From Nonomuraea purpurea (GTDB lineage Bacteria; Actinomycetota; Actinomycetes; Streptosporangiales; Streptosporangiaceae): DNA of 64,000 nucleotides. The notes below the pieces were generated by a model that had not been told where the DNA came from, did no database searches, and saw nothing but the letters and a program-made list of their open reading frames with translations. Numbering within the stretch: position 1 is the first letter of the stretch; each line of letters opens with the position of its first letter. The stretch covers positions 232,766 to 296,765 of the forward strand of contig NZ_JBHSBI010000014.1 of NCBI RefSeq assembly GCF_042650645.1, read 5' to 3'. Shown one piece after another: positions 1 through 8,516 of this stretch. The translations under genes and the position numbers were made by a program.

Positions 1-15
1 TCTGGGAGGCTGACC

Positions 16-1035
16 TTGCGGATCCTTCTGACCGGCCACCAGGGCTACCTGGGCAGTGTCATGGCCCCTGTGCTGTCCGCCGCGGGGCACGAGGTGATCG
101 GCCTCGACTCCGGGTTGTTCGCCGACTGCGTGCTCGGCCCCGAGCCGGACGATCCGCCGGGCCACCGGGTGGACCTGCGGGACGTGCCGGCCGAGGCGCT
201 GCGGGGCATCGACGCCGTCGCCCACCTGGCCGCGTTGTCGAACGACCCGCTCGGCTCGCTCGCGCCGGAGCTGACCTACGACATCAACCACCACGCCTCG
301 GTGCGCCTGGCCAGGCTCGCCAGGGACGCGGGGGCGCGCAGGTTCGTCTACGCCTCGACGTGCTCGGTCTACGGCGCCTCCGGCGGCGACGACCTGGTGG
401 ACGAGGACGCGCCGCTGCGGCCGGTGACGCCGTACGCGGAGTCGAAGGTCAGGGTGGAGGACGACCTGGTGAAGCTGGCCGATGAGGACTTCTCGCCGGT
501 GTTCATGCGCAACGCGACCGCGTTCGGGTTCTCGCCCAGGCCGAGGGCCGACATCGTGCTGAACAACCTGGTGGGCCACGCCGTGCTGTCGGGCCAGGTG
601 CGCGTGCTGTCCGACGGCACCCCGTGGCGGCCGCTGGTGCACGCCGAGGACATCGCCGAGGCGTTCCTGCGGGCGATCGAGGCGCCGCGCGAGGCCGTGC
701 ACGCCAGGGCGTTCAACGTGGGCGCCGAGCGCAACAACGTGACCGTGGCCGACATCGCGCAGGAGGTCGTCGCGGCCGTGCCGGGAGCCGAACTGCTGAT
801 CACCGGCGAGACCGGCAGCGACCCGCGCTCCTACCGGGTGGACTTCGCCAGGATCAGGGCCGCGCTGCCCGGCTACGACGCCGCCTGGACGGTCAAGGCC
901 GGGGCCGACGAGCTCGTGGCGGCGTACCGGACATATGGGCTGACCCAGCACGACTTCGAACGGCGCTACACCCGGCTGGCCCGCCTGGCCGACCGGCGCG
1001 AGGCCGGCACGGTCGACGCCGGGCTGCGGCCATGA
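16..1035 (+). CDS. NAD-dependent sugar epimerase/dehydratase (extended SDR)
   Basis: 339 aa. The N-terminal Rossmann motif GHQGYLG (residues 7-13) and the active-site pair Y140-x3-K144 (PYAESK), with Ser residues near 114, mark an extended short-chain dehydrogenase acting on a nucleotide sugar in the cytoplasm. The TTG start is chosen because GGGAGG lies 6 nt upstream and the protein starts right at the beta-strand of the Rossmann fold. The stop overlaps the next ATG (ATGA), so it is translationally coupled to the DUF4910 gene. The product (epimerase versus 4,6-dehydratase) cannot be told from sequence alone; the window starts just upstream, so earlier operon genes may be missing. Confidence 0.88.
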   Translation: MRILLTGHQGYLGSVMAPVLSAAGHEVIGLDSGLFADCVLGPEPDDPPGHRVDLRDVPAEALRGIDAVAHLAALSNDPLGSLAPELTYDINHHASVRLARLARDAGARRFVYASTCSVYGASGGDDLVDEDAPLRPVTPYAESKVRVEDDLVKLADEDFSPVFMRNATAFGFSPRPRADIVLNNLVGHAVLSGQVRVLSDGTPWRPLVHAEDIAEAFLRAIEAPREAVHARAFNVGAERNNVTVADIAQEVVAAVPGAELLITGETGSDPRSYRVDFARIRAALPGYDAAWTVKAGADELVAAYRTYGLTQHDFERRYTRLARLADRREAGTVDAGLRP

Positions 1036-2294
1036 CGGGTGCGGAGCTGCACGCCCTCGTCGAGCGGCTGTATCCGATCTGCCGCAGCATCACCGGCGAC
1101 GGCGTGCGCAGGACGCTGGAGATCGTCGGCGAGCACCTGCCGCTGACGGTGACCGAGGTGCCGACCGGGACGGAGGTGCTCGACTGGAACGTGCCCAAGG
1201 AGTGGAACATCCGCGACGCCTACGTCAAGGACCCCTCGGGCCGCCGGGTGATCGACTTCCGGGCCTCGAACCTGCACGTCGTGGGCTACAGCGTGCCGGT
1301 GTCGGGGACGTACTCGCTGGAGGAGCTGCGGCCGAGGCTGCACACGCTGCCCGACCAGCCGGACCTGGTCCCGTACCGGACCAGCTACTACGCCGAGACC
1401 TGGGGTTTCTGCCTCAGCCAGAACGCGCTCGACGCCCTGGACGAGGGGCCCTACGAGGTGCTGATCGACTCGACGCTGGCCGACGGCTCGCTGACCTTCG
1501 CCGAGCACGTCGTGCCGGGCCGGCTGCCCGACGAGGTCGTCGTGTCCTGCCACGTGTGCCATCCGTCGCTGGCCAACGACAACCTGGCGGGTATCGCGGT
1601 GGCCGTGGCGCTGGCCCGCCGGTTGAAGGAGCCGCGTTACACCTACCGGTTCCTGTTCATGCCGGGGACGATCGGGGCGATCACCTGGCTGGCGCTCAAC
1701 AGGGAGCGGGCCCACCTGATCGCGGCCGGGCTGACGCTGGCGTGCGCGGGCGATCCGGGGGCGCTGACGTACAAGCGGAGCAGGCGCGGCGACGCGGAAA
1801 TCGACCGCGCGGTCACGCACGTGCTGCGGGACCGGCCGCACCAGGTGCTGGACTTCTCGCCGTACGGCTACGACGAGCGGCAGTTCTGCTCGCCGGGGTT
1901 CAACCTGCCGTTCGGGAGCCTGACCAGGACGCCGTACGCCGGATACCCGGAATATCACACCTCGGGGGACAACCCGGGGTTCGTCACACCGGAGGCCATG
2001 GCCGACACCCTCGACGCGCTGACGGAGGTCGTCGAGGTGCTGGAGGGCAACCGTACCTGTCTCAACCTCAGCCCGTACGGCGAGCCGCAACTCGGCAGGC
2101 GCGGACTCTACGAATCTCTCGGCGGCAGGAGTGACACGAAAGCGGCCCAGCTGGCGATGTTATGGGTGTTGAACCTGTCCGACGGGGAGCACAGCCTCCT
2201 CGACATCGCCCAGCGGTCGCGGCTGCCGTTCGCCGCTGTGAAGGGGGCGGCCGACGCGCTGCTCGAAGCCGGACTGGTGAAGGAGAAGGCGTGA
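1032..2294 (+). CDS. DUF4910 aminopeptidase-like protein with C-terminal winged helix
   Basis: 420 aa. The ATG at 1032 overlaps the upstream TGA, and the family N-terminus (ELHALVERLYPICRSITG) follows at once. The layout matches DUF4910 proteins: an N-terminal region, a zinc-aminopeptidase-like core and a winged-helix C-terminus (about 360-420). Putative metal-site residues are in SCHVCHPSLANDN (H174/H177, D183) and YPEYHTSGDN (H309). The usual catalytic Glu region reads PGTIGAI, so peptidase activity is uncertain. Such genes often lie in surface-polysaccharide clusters beside sugar epimerases; a role in amide or acyl hydrolysis of a sugar intermediate is inference only. Confidence 0.85.
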   Translation: MTGAELHALVERLYPICRSITGDGVRRTLEIVGEHLPLTVTEVPTGTEVLDWNVPKEWNIRDAYVKDPSGRRVIDFRASNLHVVGYSVPVSGTYSLEELRPRLHTLPDQPDLVPYRTSYYAETWGFCLSQNALDALDEGPYEVLIDSTLADGSLTFAEHVVPGRLPDEVVVSCHVCHPSLANDNLAGIAVAVALARRLKEPRYTYRFLFMPGTIGAITWLALNRERAHLIAAGLTLACAGDPGALTYKRSRRGDAEIDRAVTHVLRDRPHQVLDFSPYGYDERQFCSPGFNLPFGSLTRTPYAGYPEYHTSGDNPGFVTPEAMADTLDALTEVVEVLEGNRTCLNLSPYGEPQLGRRGLYESLGGRSDTKAAQLAMLWVLNLSDGEHSLLDIAQRSRLPFAAVKGAADALLEAGLVKEKA

Positions 2295-3262
2295 TGCGGC
2301 TCAAAGTCGGAGACGTCGTGGAAGTGCGGGGGCAAGCCGAGATCCTGGCCACGCTGGACGAGCGCGGCGAGCTTGACGGGCTGCCGTTCATGCCGGAGAT
2401 GGTGCGCTTCTGCGGGCAGCGGATGACGGTGCACAAGGTCGCGCACAAGGCGTGCGACACGATCGGCCACGGCCGCATGCGGCGTATGGAACGCGCCGTG
2501 CACCTGACCGGGGCCCGCTGCGACGGCGCCGCGCACGGGGGCTGCCAGACGGCCTGCTCGTTGTACTGGAAGGACGCCTGGCTCAGGAAGATCACCGAGC
2601 CGCCGGTGACCCCGGAGAAGGACCGCAGGCTGCTGCCGCTGCTGGAGGTCAACACGCACCGGCCGCCGGGGCCCGAGGGCGAGGAGCGCTTCGTCTGTCA
2701 GGCCACCGAGCTGCACCGCGCCGCGCCGACGTGCGTGCCGCTGAAAGACGTCCGCCAGTACGTCACCGACGTGCGCTCCGGCAATGCGGGCACGCTGAAG
2801 ACGCTGCGCGGCCTGTTCTTCGCCGTCTTCAACCGCTACCAGTCGATCAGCCGCCGGCTGCTGCCCCGATGGTTGCGGATCAGGGACGGCCTGCACTGGG
2901 GCTGGGTGCCCAAGGGCAAGCCGGGCCCGACGCCGACGGGGACGCTCGACCTGCAGCCGGGCGAGCTGGTGCGGATCAGGCCCAGGCAGGAGATCGTCGC
3001 CACGCTCAACCACGAGCGGCTCAACAGGGGGCTCGGGTTCGAGGAGGAGATGGCCAGGTACTGCGGCAGGACCGCCAGGGTCGTGGCCCGCGTCGAACGC
3101 TGCCTGGACGAGCGCACCGGCGAACTGCTGCAGATGAAGAACCCCTGCATCGCCCTGGAGTCGGTGCACTGCGAGGGCGCCTACAGCGTCAACTGCCCGC
3201 GCGAGTTCGTCCCGTTCTGGCGGGAGATCTGGCTGGAGCGCGTCGAAGAGCCTGCCTCCTGA
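2294..3262 (+). CDS. Unknown protein with a tandemly duplicated Cys-rich domain
   Basis: 322 aa; the ATG shares its A with the upstream stop (TGATG), so it is coupled to the DUF4910 gene. I do not recognise a named family. The protein is an internal duplication: residues about 4-100 and 222-317 align (VGDVVEVR..EILATL / PGELVRIR..EIVATL; RFCG / RYCG; YWKDAWL / FWREIWL). Each copy keeps four cysteines with near-identical spacing (C40, C54, C76, C84 and C257, C270, C293, C301), which suggests a structural metal site. There is no signal peptide and no clear membrane segment. The linker (100-220) is basic. Its place between DUF4910 and the flippase suggests a role in polysaccharide assembly. Confidence 0.8.
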   Translation: MRLKVGDVVEVRGQAEILATLDERGELDGLPFMPEMVRFCGQRMTVHKVAHKACDTIGHGRMRRMERAVHLTGARCDGAAHGGCQTACSLYWKDAWLRKITEPPVTPEKDRRLLPLLEVNTHRPPGPEGEERFVCQATELHRAAPTCVPLKDVRQYVTDVRSGNAGTLKTLRGLFFAVFNRYQSISRRLLPRWLRIRDGLHWGWVPKGKPGPTPTGTLDLQPGELVRIRPRQEIVATLNHERLNRGLGFEEEMARYCGRTARVVARVERCLDERTGELLQMKNPCIALESVHCEGAYSVNCPREFVPFWREIWLERVEEPAS

Positions 3263-3274
3263 GAAAGGTGCGGG

Positions 3275-4726
3275 ATGGACCGAGTTGAGGACGCCGAGCA
3301 GCGGATCGGCTCCGTCGGCAAATTAGCCGGGCGGGGGCTGCGCTGGGGCCTGCTGGGCAACCTGGCCACGAAGGCGGGCTCCTTCGTGATGGGGCTGATC
3401 CTGGCCAGGCTGCTCGCGCCCGGCGACTTCGGCGTCTACGCCGTCGCGCTGGCGGCCACGGCGTTCGTCATGTCGGTCAAGGACCTCGGCATCATGGTCG
3501 CGACCATGCAGTGGCGGGGCAGGCTGGAGGAGATGGCGCCGACGGCCACGGTGTTGTCGTTCCTGTCGGCCATGGGGCTGTACGCGGTGTTCTGGGCCGG
3601 CGCGCCGGCCTTCGCGGCGATGGCCGGCACCCCCCAGGCCGCGCCCGTGGTCAGGCTGCTGACCGCGGTCATCATCGTCGAGGGGTTCACCGCGGTGCGC
3701 TCGGCGACCCTGATCCGCCGCTTCGAGCAGGACAAACTGACCCTGGCCATCGGGATCGGGTTCGCCGTCAACGCGGTGGTCGCGATCGTGCTGGCGGTGA
3801 ACGGCGCGGGCCCGTTCAGCTTCGCCTTCGGGCAGGTCGCGCAGTCCGTGGTGACCGGCGTGATCGTGTTCTTCGCGGCCCGGCTGCCGGTGCGGCTGGG
3901 CCTGGACCGGGCCGTCGCGGTCAAGCTGCTGAAGTTCGGGCTGCCGTCGGCCGCCGGGATAGGGCTGGAGAGCGTGCTGCTCAACGCCGGCTACATCGTC
4001 GTCGGCGATGTGCTCGGGCACGTCCACCTCGGCTTCTACCTGCTGGCGTTCAACGTGTCGAGCTGGGTGCCCGGGCTGATCGGGCAGGCCGTGCGCAACG
4101 TCACCATCCCGGGCTTCTCGCGGCTGGCCGAGCACACCTCCGAGGCGCTGTCGGAGGGCGTGCGCAGGTCGGCGCCGCTGCTGCTGACGGCCATCCTGCC
4201 GGTCGCGGTCGTGATGTCCGTGCTCGCGCACCCGCTCGTCGAGTTCCTCTACGGCGACAAATGGGATCAGTCGGCGGGTGTGCTGCGCTGGCTGGCGGTC
4301 GTCATGGTGATCAGGATGCTGCTCTCGCTGGCCCTCGACATCCTGTCCGCCCAGGGCGACACCAGGGCCACGGTCTGGATGAACCTGGCCTATGGGGTGG
4401 CTCTCGTCCCCGCGCTGATCGTGGGCACGAACCTGCAGGGCATTCGCGGGGCCGCGCTCGGCCAGGTGGTGGCCAGCCTGTTCGTGGCGCTGCCTGTGGC
4501 GGCGTACTTCCTGCACCGGGCGGGCGTGCGGCTGGCGCCGGTGGCGCCCACGCTGGTGCGTCCGCTGCTGGCCGCGCTCGTCGCGGCCGGGGCGACGGCG
4601 CTGGTGGACCGGGCGGTCGGCGGCCACGTGCTGCTGGAACTGCTGCTCGCCGGCGGCGCCGGCCTGATCGTCTACGTCCTGCTGGCCGTGCCACTTCGGC
4701 AGTTGAGAAGAAAGGAAGCCCCTTGA
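3275..4726 (+). CDS. Polysaccharide flippase (Wzx/MATE-like, MOP superfamily)
   Basis: 483 aa polytopic membrane protein with about 12-14 hydrophobic segments from residue 30 to the end, typical of oligosaccharide flippases. The first membrane region (GLLGNLATKAGSFVMGLILARLLAPGDFG) matches the classic start of this family. GAGAAAGG lies upstream of the ATG. It should move undecaprenyl-linked repeat units across the membrane for the Wzy-type polymerase encoded at 10218-11555. The 3' end overlaps the following glycosyltransferase start by 4 nt. Confidence 0.9.
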   Translation: MDRVEDAEQRIGSVGKLAGRGLRWGLLGNLATKAGSFVMGLILARLLAPGDFGVYAVALAATAFVMSVKDLGIMVATMQWRGRLEEMAPTATVLSFLSAMGLYAVFWAGAPAFAAMAGTPQAAPVVRLLTAVIIVEGFTAVRSATLIRRFEQDKLTLAIGIGFAVNAVVAIVLAVNGAGPFSFAFGQVAQSVVTGVIVFFAARLPVRLGLDRAVAVKLLKFGLPSAAGIGLESVLLNAGYIVVGDVLGHVHLGFYLLAFNVSSWVPGLIGQAVRNVTIPGFSRLAEHTSEALSEGVRRSAPLLLTAILPVAVVMSVLAHPLVEFLYGDKWDQSAGVLRWLAVVMVIRMLLSLALDILSAQGDTRATVWMNLAYGVALVPALIVGTNLQGIRGAALGQVVASLFVALPVAAYFLHRAGVRLAPVAPTLVRPLLAALVAAGATALVDRAVGGHVLLELLLAGGAGLIVYVLLAVPLRQLRRKEAP

Positions 4727-5589
4727 CGCTGGTCTCGATCGGCCTGCCCACCTACAACGGCGGCGGCCACCTGGAGAAGACCGTGCTGTCGGTGCTGGCC
4801 CAGGACCATCGGAACCTGGAGCTGATCATCTCCGACAACGCCTCCACGGACGACACCGAGGAGGTCTGCCGCGACCTGGCGGCCTCCGACAGCAGGATCG
4901 TCTACCGCCGCCAGCCGGAGAACATCGGCCCCATCGGCAACTTCACCACGGCGCTCGCGCTGGCCAAGGGGGAGTTCTTCCGCTGGGTCGGCGACGACGA
5001 CACACTCGAACCGCACTGTATCTCGCGTTCCCTGGCGGAGTTCGCCGCGGACGAGCGGCTCGTGCTGGTCACCGCGCAGACCGCGTACACGGCCGGCGGC
5101 GTCACCGAGACGGGCGCGTACGAGGGTACCGCGCTGAACTCCGACGACCCCGCCGAGCGCTTCGCCGAGATGCTCCGCCTGCTCACCGAGAGCTACGTCC
5201 TCATGGACCCCCTCTACGGCGTGCACCGCACCGAGGTCGCCAGGGCCGTCCCGCGCCCGGTCCTGGTGCGCGAGGACGAGATCGCCGCGGCCCGGCACGC
5301 CCTGGCGGGACCGTGGGCCCACGTGCCCGAGGTGCTCTCGCACCGCACCTGGGCGGGCGCGAACCCGGTGAAGATGAGCGGCAAGCTGTCGCTGCCTGCC
5401 TGGCGGGGCTACTTCGCCACGCTCATCCAGGTCCGCGTCCTGCTCGCCATCCTCGACGAGGCCGGCCTCACACCCGACCAGCGGCGGCGGGCGCGCACGG
5501 CGGTTCTCAAACTGTATCTCGCCCGCCAGCGCCGCCTGGCGGCCAGAGGCGGGAGGAAGATCGCCCGCCTCGCCCGCCTGCCCCATTGA
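4723..5589 (+). CDS. Family 2 glycosyltransferase (GT-A fold)
   Basis: 288 aa. TTG at 4723 is the start: it overlaps the flippase stop (TTGA), has AAGGAA 5 nt upstream, and gives the canonical N-terminus TLVSIGLPTYNGG. GT2 motifs are SDNAS (nucleotide binding, near residue 40) and GDDD (the DxD metal site, near residue 91). The C-terminal third is basic and may contact the membrane. It is a cytoplasmic enzyme adding one sugar to the lipid-linked repeat unit; donor unknown. Its end abuts the convergent 2OG-Fe oxygenase gene with no gap. Confidence 0.9.
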   Translation: MTLVSIGLPTYNGGGHLEKTVLSVLAQDHRNLELIISDNASTDDTEEVCRDLAASDSRIVYRRQPENIGPIGNFTTALALAKGEFFRWVGDDDTLEPHCISRSLAEFAADERLVLVTAQTAYTAGGVTETGAYEGTALNSDDPAERFAEMLRLLTESYVLMDPLYGVHRTEVARAVPRPVLVREDEIAAARHALAGPWAHVPEVLSHRTWAGANPVKMSGKLSLPAWRGYFATLIQVRVLLAILDEAGLTPDQRRRARTAVLKLYLARQRRLAARGGRKIARLARLPH

Positions 5590-6402
5590 TCATCTGGCAC
5601 GTTCCCGGCGCCCGGCCAGATCGACCAGCGCCGGGGGCGTCCAGCGCTTGATCACCTGGCGGAGGCTGTTCTTGTACCGCTCGCCGGGCCGCTGCTTGAA
5701 CAGCGTCGTGTGGTCGGCGTTGATCTCCTCGTCGGGCCGCCCGTTGGAGTAGTAGTAGAGCGCCATCGACCGGCGGGCCCGCTCGGGCGGGCAGGTCAGC
5801 GGGTCGGGGTGCCCGTGGTTGGCGTCGTCGGTGGTGGCGAAGAGCACGAAACGGTTGAAGACCGGCAGCACCGCGTGCTCGCACGTGCTCATGTCCTGGT
5901 TCCACAGTTGCAGGTGGCCGCCGTAGCTCTCCTCCCAGTCCTTGTTGAGGTAGAGCAGCCCGTTGAGCCTGCGGTCGAGGTCGAGCCTGCGGTGCCGGTT
6001 GAAGTCGGCGTGCACCTTCAGGAAGCCGCCCGACCTGATCTGGTGCAGTCCGCCGCCCTCCAGGTGGGGGTCGGGCACGAGCCGTTCGATGCCGGTCAGC
6101 CTTTCCAGGAACTCGATGAAGACCTGCCCGTTGAACTCCGCGAGCAGGCGCCGGGTGGCCGGGCCCATCTGCTCGGTGTCCTGCAGGGCCAGTTTCACCT
6201 CTTTGGAGCTGTCGAACCGCTGCCAGCTCGCGTCCTTCGGTTCGGGAAACTCATCAAGCACGGGATCGAGCACGTTCTCCGGCAGGAAGTCGTCGATAAC
6301 CACGTGCCGGAACGGCGAGGCGGTCAGAAACTCCGGACGCAGGCTGTCGGCGAGCGGGAACAGTTCGTCACGGCGGAACGTGAACTGCTGAACTTCCTGC
6401 AT
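5590..6402 (-). CDS. 2-oxoglutarate/Fe(II)-dependent oxygenase (prolyl-4-hydroxylase-like)
   Basis: 270 aa from ATG 6402, chosen because GGAG lies 6 nt upstream; an in-frame ATG at 6414 would add four residues. The double-stranded beta-helix fold is supported by H131-A-D133 (LKVHADFNRH), a distal His in NHGHPDP (about 196/198) and an Arg pair (ERARRS) suited to bind 2-oxoglutarate. These are the expected facial triad and co-substrate residues. Homologues often hydroxylate proteins or glycans in cell-envelope clusters; the substrate here is unknown. It is the only oxygenase in the exopolysaccharide region. Confidence 0.85.
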   Translation of the reverse strand: MQEVQQFTFRRDELFPLADSLRPEFLTASPFRHVVIDDFLPENVLDPVLDEFPEPKDASWQRFDSSKEVKLALQDTEQMGPATRRLLAEFNGQVFIEFLERLTGIERLVPDPHLEGGGLHQIRSGGFLKVHADFNRHRRLDLDRRLNGLLYLNKDWEESYGGHLQLWNQDMSTCEHAVLPVFNRFVLFATTDDANHGHPDPLTCPPERARRSMALYYYSNGRPDEEINADHTTLFKQRPGERYKNSLRQVIKRWTPPALVDLAGRRERAR

Positions 6403-6460
6403 TTTCGACTCCATCTGTTGTGTGGTCCATACGCCTTTTGCGAGAGCGTTCCGGAAAACG

Positions 6461-7603
6461 CTATTTTCGATCAGTTTTCGCCGGTTTCCTTGAGAAACGT
6501 GCCCGTAGCGCGGCGGGCGTCCTGTTGCGCGTGAACGGCAGCTCGAACACCGCCGCGAACAGCCGCGCCGCCACCACCGTCACCGGCACGGCCACCGCGA
6601 GGCAGACCAGGAAGGCGGGAATGCCCTGTTCCATCCGGGGGGCGATCAGCAGCGCGTGCACGTTCACCACGATCGGTGCGTGGATCAGGTAGAGGCTGTA
6701 GGAGAAGGAGCCCAGGCTCCTGACCGGAGGGGTGTCCAGCAGCCACACCAGCGGCCCGGGCCGCCCCGTCGCCACCGCCGCCAGCAGCAGCACGGTCGCG
6801 GGCCCGATGATCAGGTCGATCCAGTAGAGGTTGGCGATCGTCCACACCGAGCCGTTGACCACGATCAACGCGAGCACCGGCAGCAGGGCCGCGAGCGCGA
6901 GCCACTGCAGGGGCACGCGCCGCCGCAGCCTGACCACGCCCGCGCCCGCCATCCCCAGCGCGAACAGCGCCGCGAACTGCGGGGTCAGCCGCATCAGCGC
7001 GCCCACCGCGGGAACCACGGGCGCGAGCAGCCCGACGGCCACCACGACAGCGGTCACCGCGCCCACCATGGCGAGCGCGCCCATCCTGCGCAGGACCAGC
7101 AGCAGGAGCGGGAAGACGACGTAGAGCTGCGCCTCCACGGCGATCGACCACAGGGCGCCGTTGGGGCTCGGGCTGCCGAAGACGTCCTGCAGGAGCAGGC
7201 CGTAGACGAGCACGGACTTGGCCGTGGGCACACCCTGCTCCGGCTGCGGCACCAACGTCCAGGCGATCACCAGGCTGAACGCCACCGCCGCCCAGTACGG
7301 CGGCAGGATCCGCCAGGCGCGCCGCCGGGCGAACCCGCTCAGCGAGCCGAGCCGCCAGCCGTCGCGGGCCGGCGACAGGGCCAGCGAGAAACCGGACAGC
7401 ACGATGAACACCACCACCGCGAAGTGCCCGTAGATCATCCAGCTCGCCCAGCCGGGCCCGGTGTCGCGGGGAAAGCCGGGAAAGGACAGCAGCCAGACGT
7501 GGTGGAAGACCACGAAAAGCGCAGCTAGACCCCGTATTCCGTCCAGCCCCGCCACCCTGCGGCGTTCCGTGGTCGCCGTCTGGAGCATTTCAGCCGACTT
7601 CAT
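6461..7603 (-). CDS. Acyltransferase family 3 membrane O-acyltransferase
   Basis: 380 aa polytopic protein. The N-terminal RVAGLDGIRGLAALFVVFHH, with the conserved H-H pair in the first helix, and R-rich FARRRAWRILPPYW are hallmarks of the acyltransferase-3 (OafA/NodX) family, which O-acetylates or succinylates extracellular glycans using cytoplasmic acyl-CoA. About ten membrane helices follow. ATG 7603 has an AGGGG-rich leader; a second in-frame ATG at 7588 is possible. It probably decorates the polysaccharide made by the surrounding genes. Confidence 0.9.
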   Translation of the reverse strand: MKSAEMLQTATTERRRVAGLDGIRGLAALFVVFHHVWLLSFPGFPRDTGPGWASWMIYGHFAVVVFIVLSGFSLALSPARDGWRLGSLSGFARRRAWRILPPYWAAVAFSLVIAWTLVPQPEQGVPTAKSVLVYGLLLQDVFGSPSPNGALWSIAVEAQLYVVFPLLLLVLRRMGALAMVGAVTAVVVAVGLLAPVVPAVGALMRLTPQFAALFALGMAGAGVVRLRRRVPLQWLALAALLPVLALIVVNGSVWTIANLYWIDLIIGPATVLLLAAVATGRPGPLVWLLDTPPVRSLGSFSYSLYLIHAPIVVNVHALLIAPRMEQGIPAFLVCLAVAVPVTVVAARLFAAVFELPFTRNRTPAALRARFSRKPAKTDRK

Positions 7604-7711
7604 CCCCTGGAACCCCCCGGTGTGCGGCCCATAGTTCTATCGTCCGGGTCCGCGCGGGCGTAACAGGTAAGTCGTTTTTTCAGATGAACAGTTGTGCCAT
7701 AGGCGACATGA

Positions 7712-7725
7712 ACCCTGTACAGGGT
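7712..7725. promoter_or_regulatory. 14-bp perfect palindrome upstream of the first chain-length gene
   Basis: ACCCTGTACAGGGT reads identically on both strands. It lies 66 bp before the TTG of the chain-length gene, inside the divergent promoter region shared with the acyltransferase gene. A regulator dimer site is plausible; none is assigned. Confidence 0.4.
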
Positions 7726-7750
7726 GCCGGGGGAATGTTAATTTTCGCAC

Positions 7751-7767
7751 ATTCGAACATGTCGAAT
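7751..7767. promoter_or_regulatory. Inverted repeat ATTCGA-N5-TCGAAT in the leader
   Basis: Two 6-bp arms separated by 5 bp, located 24 bp upstream of the TTG at 7792, in a locally AT-richer stretch. This is a candidate operator or mRNA leader structure for the chain-length gene; function not shown. Confidence 0.35.
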
Positions 7768-7791
7768 ATTGTCGCAGGGGGCGGAGAAGTC

Positions 7792-8511
7792 TTGGAGTTC
7801 TGGAAAACCGTCTTCGGCCTGGCGCGACACAAGTTCATCGGCCCCCCGATCCTGGCGCTCGCCGCGGTGGCGGGGATCGCAGGGTTCCTCATCGTTCCCG
7901 CTCACTACACGGCCGGCGTCGTGCTGCTGCTCACCGGCCCCGGCAACACGCAGCCGGCGCCGGGCGAGCCCCTGTCGGCGGCGGGCCGGACCAACCCGCT
8001 GCTGGTCGACAGCGCGGGGCTGCGCACCACGGCGGCGGCGCTGATCCTGGCGACCAGCACCCCCGAGGTGCTGAAGGAACTGGGCGCGCCCAAGGAGGGC
8101 CCGCACAAACTCGTCATCGACGACGGAAGCAGCAACCAGGCGCTGTTCGGCAGCGGTGGACCGTTCCTGTCGATCACGGCCGACAGCCCGGACGAGCGCA
8201 CGGCGCGCGACCTTGTCGTCAGGACGCAGAAACGCGTCGAGAACGAGCTGGACGCCACGCAGAAGAAGCTGGGCGCGCCGGAGATCCTCTACATCTCGCT
8301 GGTCAACGTCACGCCGCCGTCCACGCCCGAGGCGCAGCTCAGCGACAAGGTGCAGACGGGCGCGATCGCGGCCGTGCTCACGGTGTTCGCGGGCTTCGCC
8401 GCCGCCTACGCCTGGAGGCTCAAACAGGCCGGCCGCCCGGCCGCCGACGCTCCGGAAGAGGACGCCGCCGACGCCCAGACCTTCCCCCAGGTCGAGACGC
8501 CGAGCAAGTGA
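7792..8511 (+). CDS. Chain-length determinant-like protein (Wzz/YveK type), copy 1
   Basis: 239 aa. TTG 7792 is preferred over the longer frame: GGAG lies 5 nt upstream and the resulting MEFWKTVFGL matches the start of the paralogue at 9481 (MDFWLTVLVL). Two membrane helices (about 14-36 and 205-225) flank an external domain, as in polysaccharide co-polymerases that set chain length. No Walker motifs or tyrosine cluster are present, so any partner kinase is encoded elsewhere or missing. The C-terminus is short and acidic. Confidence 0.8.
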   Translation: MEFWKTVFGLARHKFIGPPILALAAVAGIAGFLIVPAHYTAGVVLLLTGPGNTQPAPGEPLSAAGRTNPLLVDSAGLRTTAAALILATSTPEVLKELGAPKEGPHKLVIDDGSSNQALFGSGGPFLSITADSPDERTARDLVVRTQKRVENELDATQKKLGAPEILYISLVNVTPPSTPEAQLSDKVQTGAIAAVLTVFAGFAAAYAWRLKQAGRPAADAPEEDAADAQTFPQVETPSK

Positions 8512-8516
8512 CGTCA

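Noticed and set aside
966..2090. Long minus-strand ORF opposite the DUF4910 gene
   Set aside because: Shadow frame of a GC-rich gene; Arg/Val/Gln/Pro-rich product with no motif, while the plus strand has clear domains.
3323..4627. Long minus-strand ORF opposite the flippase
   Set aside because: His/Arg/Gln/Asp-rich shadow product; the plus strand encodes a clear membrane protein.
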